DNA of 50,176 nt from Flavobacteriales bacterium (GTDB lineage: Bacteria; Bacteroidota; Bacteroidia; Flavobacteriales_D; Crocinitomicaceae): positions 1-50,176 of the forward strand of contig CANITF010000022.1 in assembly GCA_947470515.1 (NCBI GenBank), given 5' to 3'. Below, one piece after another: positions 34,799 through 44,406 of this stretch (position 1 is the first letter of the stretch; each line of letters begins with the position of its first letter). Position numbers and translations under genes: made by a program. Under the pieces are notes generated by a model. That model searched no databases. It was not told the DNA's origin and was given only the letters and a program-made list of their open reading frames with translations.

Positions 34799-34818
34799 CA
34801 ACACTTTCGTATTGGGTT
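34791..34818 (-). terminator. Terminator after tRNA-Arg
   Basis: On the minus strand AACCCAA (34812-34818 complement) and TTGGGTT (34795-34801 complement) pair around a 10-nt loop and are followed by TTTTTC. It begins about 8 nt past the tRNA 3' end. Confidence 0.75.
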
Positions 34819-34825
34819 CTTTTTG

Positions 34826-34899
34826 TGACCTCGTTAGGATTCAAACCTAAAACCTCTACAGCCGTAATGTAGTGCTCTATTCAGTTGAGCTACGAAGCC
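34826..34899 (-). tRNA. tRNA-Arg (anticodon ACG)
   Basis: Read on the minus strand from 34899, the gene folds as a complete cloverleaf. The acceptor stem is GGCTTCG/CGAGGTC (two G-T pairs). The D-arm GCTC/GAGC encloses AACTGAATA. The anticodon stem CTACA/TGTAG has loop TTACGGC, giving anticodon ACG (arginine CGN). The T-arm TTAGG/CCTAA has loop TTTGAAT. The discriminator is A; CCA is not encoded. A terminator follows. Its 3' end is duplicated at 34524-34543. Confidence 0.93.
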
Positions 34900-34955
34900 T
34901 ATTGTGGCTGCAAAGATACAGCGTTTTTTCTTTTTTGCAATAGATAAGTTTGATT

Positions 34956-35228
34956 TTATTCAATCTCAGCGCTAATTCCTCTCTCTAGTAATGCAGTGCA
35001 TAGCGGTTCAAGGAGTTCATACTCCCCTCTTTTCACCTGACATTTGCCATTGTGGTGAATGATATACGTGCATTGTTCAGCTTGAATGGGGTTGTGCTCA
35101 CATACCTTAATTAGTGATTCAATCACGTGTTCAAATGTATTGTAATCGTCGTTGTAAATGATTAAATCCTTCTTATCAACCAACAATTCCAATACGGAAA
35201 CATCAAATTCCTCTTCTGTTTGTGTCAT
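34956..35228 (-). CDS. clpS: ATP-dependent Clp protease adaptor ClpS
   Basis: A 90-aa protein. The N-degron pocket motif LIIYNDDYNTFEHVIESLIK (residues about 21-40), with the conserved DD-x-N-T, is followed by QAEQC..IIHHNGKCQVKRG and a C-terminal ALLERGISAEIE. This is the ClpS fold with the usual N-terminal acidic extension. ClpS binds N-terminal Leu, Phe, Tyr or Trp of proteins and hands them to ClpAP for degradation. It starts 1 bp after the stop of the 2833-aa gene and is probably the last gene of the tpiA-prmA run. The stop is followed by the tRNA-Arg gene on the same strand. Confidence 0.95.
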   Translation of the reverse strand: MTQTEEEFDVSVLELLVDKKDLIIYNDDYNTFEHVIESLIKVCEHNPIQAEQCTYIIHHNGKCQVKRGEYELLEPLCTALLERGISAEIE

Positions 35229-35229
35229 T

Positions 35230-38200
35230 TTATTTTTCTTCTAATTCAAGTTCTTGTTCTGTCTCAATAACCTTAGACCAAGTTAAGCCAAATAATTCTA
35301 ATTTCAATTGTAATTCTTCCATTTTAACATCTGGAATTCTATAAATCCGCAGTTCTATTGTTTCCTCCGATTGGATAAATTCTCTTCTGTAATTATAACG
35401 CAATAGCCAATCGATGAAATCACCCGGTAAACTTTTGCTTTCAAATTTCACTGAAACAATAGTTGAAGACTCATTCAACGCCTCCATTATATAAACTGTA
35501 TCAACATCCTCTTTGAAATGATAAACTTGCGGTAATTCATCTTTTGAATCGGCAATAGCAGATTTTACGCGTTTATCAGTTTCATCATAATAGAAGCTAC
35601 CATGACTATTATAACGATTCAATATTTCACGAGGGAACTCATCAAACGTCTTTTTAGTAATGATTTGTATGCGCTCAATTTTGTTTTCAATTAGCGGTTC
35701 ATCGGCAATGACAACTTTAATCGGATCAACAACATCTCGAATAATTGGTGTTTTCATATTACCTTCAAGTATTGACACACCATTATCATCCAACAATTTT
35801 TGAGCTTCTGCTAAGGTAATTCGCTCTGCTTTATAATAGGCAGTGATAAAAGCATCTTTAACGCCTTTCTCGATTACCTCTAGTTTTTTAGGTCGTGCAT
35901 TCTCAATTGAGCTAAACATACCTGTAGAATAACGGATTTGGCCATTTGGTAACCTTACTGTCATTAAAGAACTGATGTTATAAACAGTATTTGCATTCAC
36001 CGGCTTGTTGTAAACACCTATTTGAACCGTGAAAAACAAACCTAAATGTTTTTCAATTGGTTCAGCAATTACAGCTCCTGGTAATTTGTTGTAAGATAAT
36101 TCATCCACATTGCTTATATTCAACTTCTCTTCTAATCCCATCGTAATAGCGGTATTCGCTGCCACCTCAAGAATTAATTCATTCTCCCCTTTCGCAACAC
36201 ATTCACCATTTGCTTCTAATATTCGCGCTTCAGCTAATGAAATTCGTATTCCATCACAATAAGCTACAGCAAAAGCATCTGCATATCCTAATCCTTTGAT
36301 TTGGTCTCTTACCTCAATTACTTTCTTACTATTATTGAAATATCCGGCCATGTAACGGGTGACGCCGTTGTTCAATTTTTCACCAGATACCGGATTGAAT
36401 TCTTTGAATAAATCTTGTGGAATGGCATTAGCAAAAGCGCCAACTTGAACGCGGTAAACTAAACCAGTAGGGTTTTTAACGTCAACAGGAATTGGTTTGG
36501 CTGCAGAATACGTATTTGTACCTTCAACCTTAATATCTAAACCACTTGCAGGAAGTGGAACCAATGCAGCAAGAACAGCCAATCGTTTGATTGGTAAAAT
36601 TCCTCTTTCAACAAGATTTTGCATTTTCATTGCGACTTCTGTATTGGATGGTAAAGCTTCTTTTGCTAATCGTTGTTTGGTTTTTAATTCACTTAGAAGG
36701 GTTTCATTCTCCGCTTCCATTTGTTTGATTTTTTCAATATTCACTTGAAGATTCGCTTGATTTTCTTCAGAAGGATTATCAACACTACTCTTAATCAATT
36801 CTTTCGTGATTGATTTTTCTGCGTTCAATTGAGCCTCTAAAATAGCAATTTGTTTTTCAACTTCCAAAGCTGGTTTTGCCTTCTCTTGATAATTCTTGTA
36901 TTCCTCTGTTGCAGCAATCTCTTGTTCTTCAATATAAGAAATACTTTTTTTCATCGCTTCAGGATTAGTCGTTGTTGCTGTTTTCTCTTGCTGAGCGATG
37001 AGCGCATCAAGAGCTTCCAATTGCTGTTGAACCAAAATTCGTTGTTGAACTATCTCTTTTCGTTCTTCATTTAAAGCAATTAATTCTTTTCCTTTTGCCT
37101 TAGAAATTTCATAATCTAATTCTTTGATTATTCGTGTTAGCTCACCAACTTGAATTGAATAACGGCGCTTCTTTTCTTCTAAAGTAACTTGCGTTTCCAA
37201 AGAAGTGATGTTGTTCTCTTTCGCTAATTGCTGAAATTTATTTTCAATAATTGCTTCTTCTAAAATAGTGTTCGCTTGTTTTTCCATTTGCAAAGCAGAA
37301 TTTAATAAGTAATTCTTTTCTTCTACACTTTTCGTTTCTTGAGCTTCTTTAAGGATACGTTTAACTTCTTTCGACAAAGATTCTTGCTGCGCAATCGCAG
37401 TTTCAGAAGTTAATTTTGTTTCAGTATTTAATGCAGAACCAGCTTTCAATTGTTTGGTTTGCGCTTCAATTACTTTTTCTTTAAGAGCAATTTCATTCGT
37501 TATTAATTTATTTTCTTGCGTTGATTGCTCCTTTTGAACTTGTGTTAATTCTTTTTGAATGACTTGCTTTTCCTTTGGCGTTAATTCTGAATTTGTTAAA
37601 TCACTTTGTAATTTCTCTTCCTTTTGAGTTAATTCAGTTAAAAGTGGATCGTTGAATTCATTTCCTTCAATCGTCGGATCTTCATTGGCAATTTTCTCCA
37701 ATTCACCAATAGAGATTTTCCATTGACGACGTCTTTCTTGAACGTTTATCAATTCTTCTTTCATCCAAGTCACTTCCTCTTTCAATGCATCATTTTCAGC
37801 ATCATTATTTAATTCGTTTGACTTTTTAGAAATCTGAGTTGAAAGTGCTTTTTCATAGTTTGCAAGAATGACATCCTGTTGTTTGAGTTCTTTGATTGTC
37901 TTAAATTCTTCTGTCAATGCAGTGCTATTACCTTGCAATAAATCTTCTCGTAAATTGGTTACAAATGCTGTTTTGCCGACACGATTTTCAACAACTTCAG
38001 CATCAACATTCCCAATTCTATAGTTCTGCTCGCTCTCTTTGCTTCTAATCAATTCATTATTCAATGCGTTATTTGCCTCAAAAATTTCTGGATTATCCTT
38101 TTTTGCAAGAATCTTTTCATTCGCAGCCATTTGCGTTGCAATTCTTTCTTGATGAATGACTTCTCGTTCTGCTAAATCAGAATTCTTCGTATCGGATGTT

Positions 38201-41200
38201 GATGCTTTTAATTTTTCAATATCCGCAGTATAATTTACATCTGCTTTCGAAATAATTTCAGTTGCTTTGATTTGTGCATTCAACTCAGTATTTCGAGCTG
38301 CTAATTCAGGAATAACTGCTTTTTGATTGGCAATCAATTCTCGTACAGATGCTAATTTCTGTTGATTTTTTTCGTCTGTTGGATTCTTGTCTAATTGTTT
38401 ATTCAAACTGTTTTCTTCCAATTGAAGTTTTGTCAACAATTCATTTTCTAACTTGATTTGCTCAACAATTTTGATGTTTTCAACCATTTTTGAGTTGGCC
38501 AATTCCTCTTTTCTGGAAGTGTAATCTGGTAAAATGTCGGCAACAATTTGTTCTTTATCAATTGGATTGTCAACAGATTCATTCGCATTGTTCAAGACAT
38601 TTTTATTCGCAGCAATCAACGTTTCCGTTTCTAGTTGAATTGCTTCTAGAACAGCTAATTCCTGTTTCAATGAATTATTATTTGGAGATTGATTCAATCG
38701 TTCTTGAATCTTGATTTTCTCAGTTGTTACTTTATCCAAGAAATCATTTTCTAGTCTCAATAATTGTTGCGCCTTTTCTTTAATTGATAGGTTATTATTT
38801 CCTTCGATTGTTTTCTTTTGAGCAACATAAGGAGCGTCTATTTCCTCTATTTTAGCTGTTTTTTGTTGCGTTGTAACGGTTGTTTCAGAGGATAACTGAT
38901 TTTTTTGTTCGTTTAATTGTTCAATTGAAGCTTGTAAATCAGAACGAATTGCTCCCAATTTTTTTCTTTCTTCAATTTTCACTTGATCATCTGGATTGTT
39001 CATCAACGCCTCTTCGATGGAGAATAACTCATTGTTTACTTTTGATAAAAGAGAAATTTCTTCATTCAGGAGTTTTTGATTTTTTTCAGATTCATTGCTA
39101 TCCAATTGATTTATCGCTTCGATATTCTTGAAATAAGAAGGATCAATTTTATTAATCGCTGCTTCTTTTACTTCTGTCGTGAGAGTCGAATTGACAGTTT
39201 TTTGGGCAATCTCAATTTGACGGTTTTCAATTTTCCTATCAAGTTCTTCACTTAATGCATTTAAAATTTCTTGTTCTTTTTTCAATTCAACGGAGGAAGG
39301 ATCTTCTATCAATTGATTTTCAACATTTTCAAGCTGGTCGTATACTTTTCCTAATAATTTTTGATCTAATAATTGAACCTGCTCCAACTTTTCTAAATCA
39401 ATTTGATTGCTTTGTTCAATAGCTTTCACATCACTGAAATAAGCGTCATTTAAGCGATTAATAATTTCCTCCTTCTCCTCTTGGGAAACAAAAACAGCAG
39501 GTTCATTCATATCTAAAACTGCTTCATTTTGAGCCACTTTTTCTTGAATATCTTTTTCGATTTGCGCTAAAACTGCTTGTTCCTTTAACAACGTTTGGTT
39601 GCCAGGATCTTTTACTAATTGTCCTTCAACATCTTGTTTCTTCTCTTCAACAGCGTTCAACAATGCTTTTTCTTCGTCAATTAATTGTTGTGCCTTTTCT
39701 TTTTCAGAAATTTCCGTTGAATTTTCAATTTCCCTTACGTTAGCAACATATTCTTCAGATAAATCGTTGATTGTAGCCTGTTTTTCTTGCTCAGTAACAG
39801 AGTTGATTGGTTGACCATTTTTAAGTGCAACGACATCTCCATTGATGCTATTAATATTGTTCTGCGTTTCTTTTTTCAATTCAGTTAAAACGGTCAATTT
39901 GGATTTAGCAGCAACATTAAACGGATCTTTATCCACTATTTTTTGAGCAATTGCTATTTCAGCTTGAATTTTTTCTAATAACTGTTGTTCTAATTTTAAT
40001 TCAGCATTTTTCTTTTTCAAGTCAGAATCGTTGCTTTTTACACTACTTTCTCGTTTAGAAATATACGATGGGTCAATTTTATTGCGAAGAATATTCTTTT
40101 GTTCTACGATACTTTCAGCCGTTAATTCAACATTCGACTTGCTATCCATCAACTGAACACGTTCTTCAATTCGTGATTCAATTAAGGATTTCAATTCTAA
40201 CAATTTCCTCTTCTCTTCTTTCAAAGATTCATTATTCGGTTGTTTTTCCAATTGTTTCTCTAGTGCAACTAATTTAGCATCTATTGCAGTCATCAACTTT
40301 TGGTCTTTTAACTGAAGTTGCGACATTTTCTCATCTGAGCTTAGTTGAGTGTTATTATTTATAATTGAAATTTCTTTCGCATATCCAGGTTGAATTTTCT
40401 CAATTAATGCATTGGTTACTTCGCTCGAAGATTCACTTGTTGAAGCACGCACAATTTGTTCTTCTCTTTCTTTAATAGCGTTTTCTTTTGTTGCTTTCAG
40501 GGCAACCAACGCATTTCTCTTGTTAATTAAAACCTCATTGCTTGGCACGGTAGATAATTTCTCATTGACTTGTGTTAATTCATTATCAATTTTCTCAATC
40601 AACGTTTTATCAATTTCGGTGATAGCCTTAAGTTCTTCTTCATTGGTTAAATCATTGTCTGCTTTGACTTCTTCAATTTTGTCATCATAAATCGGATCTA
40701 CTTCCGCAATAATATCATTAATATTCGGCGTTTCGTTCGTATTCTTAGCAGCATCTATTTCGGTGTTGCGTTGCGTAATTATTGTATTCGTATTTTGCTT
40801 GATTTCAATCAAAGCTTGTTTTTTCTTTTGAAGCGTTTTATCGCTAGGATTCTTCGCTAATTCAGTTGAAACGACTTTAAGTTCCTTGTCAATTGCAGCT
40901 AAAAGTTGTTCATCTTCATTATTCAACTCTTGAAGCTTTTCCGTTTCATTTAAATTAACATTCGCTTCAATTGATTTCCTTTCAGCTTCATAACCGGGTT
41001 GTATCGTTTGAATTAATTCATCACTATCACCAGTTCCATTTTGCGACAATAAAGCTGCGACTTGATTTTCACGATTGGAAATCAATACTTCCAACTCTTT
41101 TTGATACTTAATAATTTCTTGCTTTTCTTTATTTAGATTTTCATCGAATTTATTGTCAATTAGTGATTTTTCAATTTCCGCTAATCGTTTATCCAATATT

Positions 41201-43731
41201 TTATAGGCATTTCGATCATTTAAAAGTTGTTTGTACATTTTATCTTCGTTAGACAAAGAAGGGTCATCTTGAATTCCTTTTGACGATGTTTTGTATTCTT
41301 CAATAATGTTACTTGCTTTTAATCCTGATGCAACAACAATTCTTTCTTTCAAAGTTGGGTCCTCCTTTTCAAGCGCAACAATTTGTTGACTCACATAAGT
41401 AGTTAATGTATTAGAATTTGTTTTCTCTGTTTCTGCCAATGCTTTTGCCGCTTTTTCTTTCGTTACAACAGCAATTGATTTATTGGAAATAGCATCTTGT
41501 AAAATTTGGATTTGTTTATTAACCAAATATTTCTCCTGACTTTTTCTATCTATTATGCTTTGGATGTTGCCTAGCTCTTCTTTAATAAGTTTAATTTCCT
41601 CTTGTTTTTCGGCTATTTTTTGTTCTATCGCTGGCACATCCTTTTTCTTAACTGCACCAATTGAGTTTTGAAGGGATTGCATTTCAATTTCAAGTGTTTT
41701 AACATCTTTATTATAACCGTCAACCTTTCCTTTTAAACTGCTAATCTCGTCATCATATCTCACGACCTTATCAACTAAATTTTGCACTAATTCTGTTGAA
41801 TTATCTTTCAAAATATCTTGAAGAAAAGTTTTGTTTTCTACTATTAATTGAATTGCTTCTTTTTCATTTCCTGCTTTGTATAATTGATCAAACTGTTTAC
41901 TAACCGATAATAATTTCTGTTGATCAGCTCCACTTGTTGATTTGGAGAGCACTTCTTTAATCGAATCATTTAAATGCAATAAATCTTTTGAGTAGTTCTT
42001 AATTTCCGCTTGCTTAACAATAAGGGATTCAGCTTCTTTGAGAAGGATGTATTTATTTTCTTGATTTTGAGTTTTATTTGCTTCTGCAACTTTATTTTTA
42101 ATCTGTTCCTCTAAAGCGATGAACTCAACCGAATTCTCTACAACTAAATTATTTATATTATTCCCAATATTATTAATCAAATTATTGTTTTCGGCTCCTT
42201 TTTTCAATTCTTTATTTAACACATCCGAGACTTCTACAAGCAGCAAATCACCTAACCCTAAATCATCTAAAATTTCTTTATTGATTTTATCTTTTTCAAC
42301 TTCATTCATGTCAAATTCTTCAATATTGACATTTAAATTTGAACGCATCTTTATTACTTCTGCTAAAACCGCTGCGGGGTCATCAACTTCTTCGTCAAAT
42401 AAATTCACAATTTTCACTACCTCTCGCCCTTCTTCCATTGTATGGATAATTTTTTGCTTAAGAGGTTTAAACTCTTTCATGAATGGAATTGAAACGATGA
42501 ATTTGAATTCTTGAACACTTCCCTCAATTTTCATATTGTACTCATATTTCCCTCCTTTTGGAAAGGTTATCAAATACACAGCTTTATCATTTGAATTGAA
42601 TTTGCCAATGACTTCACCATTTGCATAATCTTTAATCTCAAAGTTGATTTTCTTGATTTTTGGATCTATTTCCGAGACAAAATTCCCCTTAATAACTGCT
42701 AATTGCAGCGGGACTCTGTCAACGTTTACTTTGTACACAAATAATTTACCTGATTCACTTTGTCGAGCAGAAGCAAAATAGGCATTCTTATTTAAGGAAT
42801 CGACAACATAAAACACATCATCATCAGGCGATGAAACGGCAAAATCCATGTTTTCGGGTGGACCAAATGAATTGTTGTCTGGGTCAAACTTGCTTCTAAA
42901 GACATCGTATCCCCCCATTGAGTTGTGCCCTTTAGATGAGAAATACAAATAATTACCATCTGGATGCATATATGGGAAATCTTCATCAAAAGCCGTATTT
43001 ACATTTCCTTGAATTTGCTGAGGCATACCCCAAGATCCATCAGGCAATTTTCTTCTGACATAAATATCTTTTCCTGTGTTTCCATCATCGCCATAACTTG
43101 AATAGTATATTAATGAAGCATTTTGGGGGAAATGTACCAAAGGAACGTGGTCATTTTTCTTGTCTAATTTTGTTTGAAAATCTGCTGTAACAAGAAGATC
43201 TCCGCCAATATCTTGTAAATCATAAATACGGAAAAATTTATCTGCAGTGATTTCCTTTTTATCTGAAACAATGATATCGGTAATGGTTGTCATCAAACGC
43301 TTTCCATTTTGGCACATTTGGATTTCTCTTTCTGCGTCTTTTACCTTATTTCCATTTGGATTTTTTTCCAAATAGCGTGTATACTGTTTTATCGCTTCGT
43401 TGAACTGATAATTTAAATGCAAGGCTCTTCCTAAAAAATAATACGCATCAGGAGAAATGGCAGGATCGTTTATTGCAAATGATAAATACTTAATTGCGTC
43501 TTGTTTATTATTGGAATTATATAAAAGGCATGTACCGTATTTATAATTGTATGCGAATTCTCTTGGTTGAAGTGACAACAAGCGCAAATACAATGGAGTT
43601 GCACTCAGATATTGTTCTGAATCGAACAGCTTATCTGCTTGCGCCTTCATTTCTACCTCTGTTTGCGCGTTATAAATAAACGGAAATAAGATAAAAAGCA
43701 AGAGTAATACTCTATGTTTTTGAATGTTCAC
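35230..43731 (-). CDS. Giant exported TPR/PD40/coiled-coil/SPOR-like protein
   Basis: A 2833-aa protein with a signal peptide (MNIQKHRVLLLLFILFPFIYNAQ). Domains in order: TPR-like helices (about 25-150), a WD40/PD40-like beta-propeller segment (about 190-345; IYYSSYGDDG, YLYFSSKGHNSMGGYDVF), a short beta region to about 440, a long charged helical region (about 530-2350), then two SPOR-like modules (VYRVQVGAFAN at about 2427 and FFTVQIGVYNK at about 2567), and a C-terminal alpha/beta domain ending in an acidic tail. Within the helical region are 11 phased repeats of about 102 residues. TPR/PD40 heads are typical of OmpA-related Bacteroidota outer-membrane proteins; SPOR modules bind denuded peptidoglycan glycan. 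It may be a periplasm- or envelope-spanning fibre. Role unknown. It sits 46 bp downstream of plsY and 1 bp before clpS. Confidence 0.85.
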   Translation of the reverse strand: MNIQKHRVLLLLFILFPFIYNAQTEVEMKAQADKLFDSEQYLSATPLYLRLLSLQPREFAYNYKYGTCLLYNSNNKQDAIKYLSFAINDPAISPDAYYFLGRALHLNYQFNEAIKQYTRYLEKNPNGNKVKDAEREIQMCQNGKRLMTTITDIIVSDKKEITADKFFRIYDLQDIGGDLLVTADFQTKLDKKNDHVPLVHFPQNASLIYYSSYGDDGNTGKDIYVRRKLPDGSWGMPQQIQGNVNTAFDEDFPYMHPDGNYLYFSSKGHNSMGGYDVFRSKFDPDNNSFGPPENMDFAVSSPDDDVFYVVDSLNKNAYFASARQSESGKLFVYKVNVDRVPLQLAVIKGNFVSEIDPKIKKINFEIKDYANGEVIGKFNSNDKAVYLITFPKGGKYEYNMKIEGSVQEFKFIVSIPFMKEFKPLKQKIIHTMEEGREVVKIVNLFDEEVDDPAAVLAEVIKMRSNLNVNIEEFDMNEVEKDKINKEILDDLGLGDLLLVEVSDVLNKELKKGAENNNLINNIGNNINNLVVENSVEFIALEEQIKNKVAEANKTQNQENKYILLKEAESLIVKQAEIKNYSKDLLHLNDSIKEVLSKSTSGADQQKLLSVSKQFDQLYKAGNEKEAIQLIVENKTFLQDILKDNSTELVQNLVDKVVRYDDEISSLKGKVDGYNKDVKTLEIEMQSLQNSIGAVKKKDVPAIEQKIAEKQEEIKLIKEELGNIQSIIDRKSQEKYLVNKQIQILQDAISNKSIAVVTKEKAAKALAETEKTNSNTLTTYVSQQIVALEKEDPTLKERIVVASGLKASNIIEEYKTSSKGIQDDPSLSNEDKMYKQLLNDRNAYKILDKRLAEIEKSLIDNKFDENLNKEKQEIIKYQKELEVLISNRENQVAALLSQNGTGDSDELIQTIQPGYEAERKSIEANVNLNETEKLQELNNEDEQLLAAIDKELKVVSTELAKNPSDKTLQKKKQALIEIKQNTNTIITQRNTEIDAAKNTNETPNINDIIAEVDPIYDDKIEEVKADNDLTNEEELKAITEIDKTLIEKIDNELTQVNEKLSTVPSNEVLINKRNALVALKATKENAIKEREEQIVRASTSESSSEVTNALIEKIQPGYAKEISIINNNTQLSSDEKMSQLQLKDQKLMTAIDAKLVALEKQLEKQPNNESLKEEKRKLLELKSLIESRIEERVQLMDSKSNVELTAESIVEQKNILRNKIDPSYISKRESSVKSNDSDLKKKNAELKLEQQLLEKIQAEIAIAQKIVDKDPFNVAAKSKLTVLTELKKETQNNINSINGDVVALKNGQPINSVTEQEKQATINDLSEEYVANVREIENSTEISEKEKAQQLIDEEKALLNAVEEKKQDVEGQLVKDPGNQTLLKEQAVLAQIEKDIQEKVAQNEAVLDMNEPAVFVSQEEKEEIINRLNDAYFSDVKAIEQSNQIDLEKLEQVQLLDQKLLGKVYDQLENVENQLIEDPSSVELKKEQEILNALSEELDRKIENRQIEIAQKTVNSTLTTEVKEAAINKIDPSYFKNIEAINQLDSNESEKNQKLLNEEISLLSKVNNELFSIEEALMNNPDDQVKIEERKKLGAIRSDLQASIEQLNEQKNQLSSETTVTTQQKTAKIEEIDAPYVAQKKTIEGNNNLSIKEKAQQLLRLENDFLDKVTTEKIKIQERLNQSPNNNSLKQELAVLEAIQLETETLIAANKNVLNNANESVDNPIDKEQIVADILPDYTSRKEELANSKMVENIKIVEQIKLENELLTKLQLEENSLNKQLDKNPTDEKNQQKLASVRELIANQKAVIPELAARNTELNAQIKATEIISKADVNYTADIEKLKASTSDTKNSDLAEREVIHQERIATQMAANEKILAKKDNPEIFEANNALNNELIRSKESEQNYRIGNVDAEVVENRVGKTAFVTNLREDLLQGNSTALTEEFKTIKELKQQDVILANYEKALSTQISKKSNELNNDAENDALKEEVTWMKEELINVQERRRQWKISIGELEKIANEDPTIEGNEFNDPLLTELTQKEEKLQSDLTNSELTPKEKQVIQKELTQVQKEQSTQENKLITNEIALKEKVIEAQTKQLKAGSALNTETKLTSETAIAQQESLSKEVKRILKEAQETKSVEEKNYLLNSALQMEKQANTILEEAIIENKFQQLAKENNITSLETQVTLEEKKRRYSIQVGELTRIIKELDYEISKAKGKELIALNEERKEIVQQRILVQQQLEALDALIAQQEKTATTTNPEAMKKSISYIEEQEIAATEEYKNYQEKAKPALEVEKQIAILEAQLNAEKSITKELIKSSVDNPSEENQANLQVNIEKIKQMEAENETLLSELKTKQRLAKEALPSNTEVAMKMQNLVERGILPIKRLAVLAALVPLPASGLDIKVEGTNTYSAAKPIPVDVKNPTGLVYRVQVGAFANAIPQDLFKEFNPVSGEKLNNGVTRYMAGYFNNSKKVIEVRDQIKGLGYADAFAVAYCDGIRISLAEARILEANGECVAKGENELILEVAANTAITMGLEEKLNISNVDELSYNKLPGAVIAEPIEKHLGLFFTVQIGVYNKPVNANTVYNISSLMTVRLPNGQIRYSTGMFSSIENARPKKLEVIEKGVKDAFITAYYKAERITLAEAQKLLDDNGVSILEGNMKTPIIRDVVDPIKVVIADEPLIENKIERIQIITKKTFDEFPREILNRYNSHGSFYYDETDKRVKSAIADSKDELPQVYHFKEDVDTVYIMEALNESSTIVSVKFESKSLPGDFIDWLLRYNYRREFIQSEETIELRIYRIPDVKMEELQLKLELFGLTWSKVIETEQELELEEK
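38230..41295 (-). repeat. Eleven phased ~102-aa coiled-coil repeats within the giant protein
   Basis: An anchor tyrosine in the motif (I/V)(D/Q)PxYxxxxxxIE recurs at codons starting 41293, 40990, 40687, 40381, 40063, 39748, 39439, 39133, 38827, 38521 and 38230. Spacings are 303, 303, 306, 318, 315, 309, 306, 306, 306 and 291 bp, that is 97-106 residues. Each unit continues LS..EK.QQLL..E..LL..I...L...E..L...P.N..L..E...L..L....I. DNA identity between units is low, so the array is old and maintained at protein level. Confidence 0.88.
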
Positions 43732-43777
43732 TTAAATTTAAAACTGTACACTATTTAATACCAATAGAATAGTACGA

Positions 43778-44404
43778 TTACTTCTTAAAAAGGTTCATCT
43801 TCGCCTCTTCTCCTTTCACAAGTCTTCCAATGTTTTTTCTATGTGCAAAAATGACAAGAAAACTCAACAATATACTGAAGCTAAAAAGCCAATTAGAATC
43901 CTCTTGAATAATAAATCTGATAACTAACGGAAATGACAAAGCGGCAACAATCGCCCCTAATGAAACAAATTGAAAAAGAATAAAAAATAGTAAGAAAAGT
44001 ACCACACAAATTAATGCGGCTAATGGCTGCAATCCGATTATTACACCTAATGATGTTGCAACCCCTTTTCCTCCTTTAAATTGCGCGAAAAGTGGAAAAA
44101 CATGTCCAATAACCGCGAAAATTGCTGCTAATATTTGAATTTGAATGATATGTTCATTTTCGATTCTTAAAGTCGAATTTAAAACAACGACGGGCAATAA
44201 CGTAGCTAAAGCTCCTTTAATGATGTCAATAGACAATACTACAATTCCAGGTTTCTTACCCAAAACTCTGAATGTGTTTGTTGCTCCTGCATTTTTGCTT
44301 CCATGTTCACGTACATCAATATTATACCACGCTTTACCAACCCAAACAGCTGATGGAATCGACCCTAAAAGGTATGCAACAATCGAAAAAATTATATAAT
44401 CCAT
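43778..44404 (-). CDS. plsY: Glycerol-3-phosphate acyltransferase PlsY
   Basis: A 208-aa integral-membrane enzyme with five membrane segments. The three PlsY motifs are present: GSIPSAVWVGK near the N-terminus, the loop REHGSKNAGATNTFRVLG (S-x-N-x-G-A-T-N), and GHVFPLFAQFKGGKGVAT (GxxFPxxxxFKGGKGVAT). It acylates sn-glycerol-3-phosphate from acyl-phosphate made by PlsX, the first step of phospholipid synthesis. It lies 2 bp after the stop of the 1538-aa gene. Its presence between two large envelope proteins ties this operon to envelope construction. Confidence 0.95.
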   Translation of the reverse strand: MDYIIFSIVAYLLGSIPSAVWVGKAWYNIDVREHGSKNAGATNTFRVLGKKPGIVVLSIDIIKGALATLLPVVVLNSTLRIENEHIIQIQILAAIFAVIGHVFPLFAQFKGGKGVATSLGVIIGLQPLAALICVVLFLLFFILFQFVSLGAIVAALSFPLVIRFIIQEDSNWLFSFSILLSFLVIFAHRKNIGRLVKGEEAKMNLFKK

Positions 44405-44406
44405 TT

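Noticed and set aside
36497-40690. Several plus-strand ORFs of 70-130 codons antisense to the giant coiled-coil gene
   Set aside because: They are Ser/Phe/Leu-rich mirror frames of the Glu/Lys/Asn-rich sense repeats and carry no domain motif.
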